A program made the position numbers and the translations under genes. Shown here piece by piece: positions 5,174-5,504 of a DNA stretch of 5,504 nucleotides. The stretch is from DATFMH01 sp035267045. Lineage in GTDB: Bacteria > Bacteroidota > Rhodothermia > Balneolales > DATFMH01. Location: NCBI GenBank assembly GCA_035267045.1, contig DATFMH010000125.1, positions 1-5,504 of the forward strand, in the 5' to 3' direction. Position 1 is the stretch's first letter; each line of letters begins with the position of its first letter. The notes under the pieces were generated by a model. The model ran no database searches. It saw nothing but the letters and a program-made list of their open reading frames with translations, and had not been told where the DNA came from.

Positions 5174-5504
5174 TTATTTTTCCGCAAACGAAATAATAAA
5201 TTTCGTCCCTTTATTCACTTCACTTTCAACCTCGATTTTACCGCCTAAACTTGTGATATGGTTATAGACCAAATAGAGTCCGATCCCTTTACTGTCTGAA
5301 TGATTATGAAATGTTTGATGCAGTCCGAAAATCTTATCATTTACTTTCTTCAAATCGAAGCCCAAACCATTATCAGCATATATTAACCGGTTGATCCCAT
5401 TCTTTTTTTCAGTATGAATGGTGATGACAGGAAGATGATCCGGCCTCGCATATTTAATGGAATTGGTGATCAGGTTCAGGAATATACTTTCCATGTATGC
5501 ATTG
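5174..5504 (-). CDS. Sensor histidine kinase, C-terminal ATPase domain (5' end outside window)
   Basis: The visible 109 codons are the HATPase_c catalytic domain of a two-component sensor kinase, which binds ATP and phosphorylates a conserved histidine lying upstream of this fragment. Numbering from the methionine at 5494: the N box is IFLNLITNSIKY (4-15, key Asn 11), the G1 box DNGLGFD (41-47), the F box KIFGLHQTFH (54-63), and the G2 box SKGIGLYLVYNHITSLGG (68-85), ending in GTKFIISF (96-103). The frame stays open through 5504 (codons for Asn-Ala-Tyr precede that methionine), and the domain would be cut in its N box if translation began at 5494, so the true start lies beyond the window. The wording of the F and G2 boxes is typical of Bacteroidota PAS-type kinases. 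Whether it senses anything linked to the ECF42 cluster cannot be seen; about 650 bp and a REP-like element separate them. Confidence 0.93.
   Translation of the reverse strand, partial: NAYMESIFLNLITNSIKYARPDHLPVITIHTEKKNGINRLIYADNGLGFDLKKVNDKIFGLHQTFHNHSDSKGIGLYLVYNHITSLGGKIEVESEVNKGTKFIISFAEK

Overview
The window looks like a piece of a Bacteroidota chromosome, probably from the Cytophagia/Sphingobacteriia side. The evidence is an AT-rich sequence, weak or absent Shine-Dalgarno sites before several genes, and a C-terminal histidine-kinase fragment whose F-box and G2-box wording is typical of that phylum. This assignment is an inference. All recognisable genes are read from the minus strand.

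Reading in the direction of transcription (right to left), the window starts with the 3' end of a sensor histidine kinase (5174-5504). A gene-free, AT-rich stretch of about 650 bp follows. It holds a REP-like palindromic element (4953-5005), a 9-bp hairpin (4898-4922) and an ECF-type promoter (4640-4668). Next is a two-gene operon: a tandem-domain VOC/PhnB-like protein (3597-4514), then an ECF sigma factor of the ECF42 type with a long TPR-like C-terminal extension (2340-3590), with only 6 bp between them. A second intergenic region (2071-2339) carries a 12-bp inverted repeat and a second ECF-type promoter (2117-2145). This leads into two YCII/DGPF-domain genes (1621-2070 and 1199-1597), a decayed single-domain VOC gene (897-1165) and, after a 270-bp gap, a RibD-C/dihydrofolate-reductase-like gene (45-626).

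The main result is that the same promoter, TGTCGA - exactly 17 bp - CGACTA, stands before both operons, and I found it nowhere else in the window. ECF42 sigma factors are known to sit beside DGPF-protein genes and to lack a classical anti-sigma factor. The simplest reading is a self-contained regulon: the sigma factor drives its own VOC-sigma operon and the DGPF operon. The cargo (VOC, YCII and RibD-C-like folds) is all of unknown substrate. A pseudogene in the DGPF operon, with an apparent in-frame internal deletion and a one-base frameshift, shows that one VOC member of this set has been lost. The tandem VOC protein in the sigma operon remains intact.
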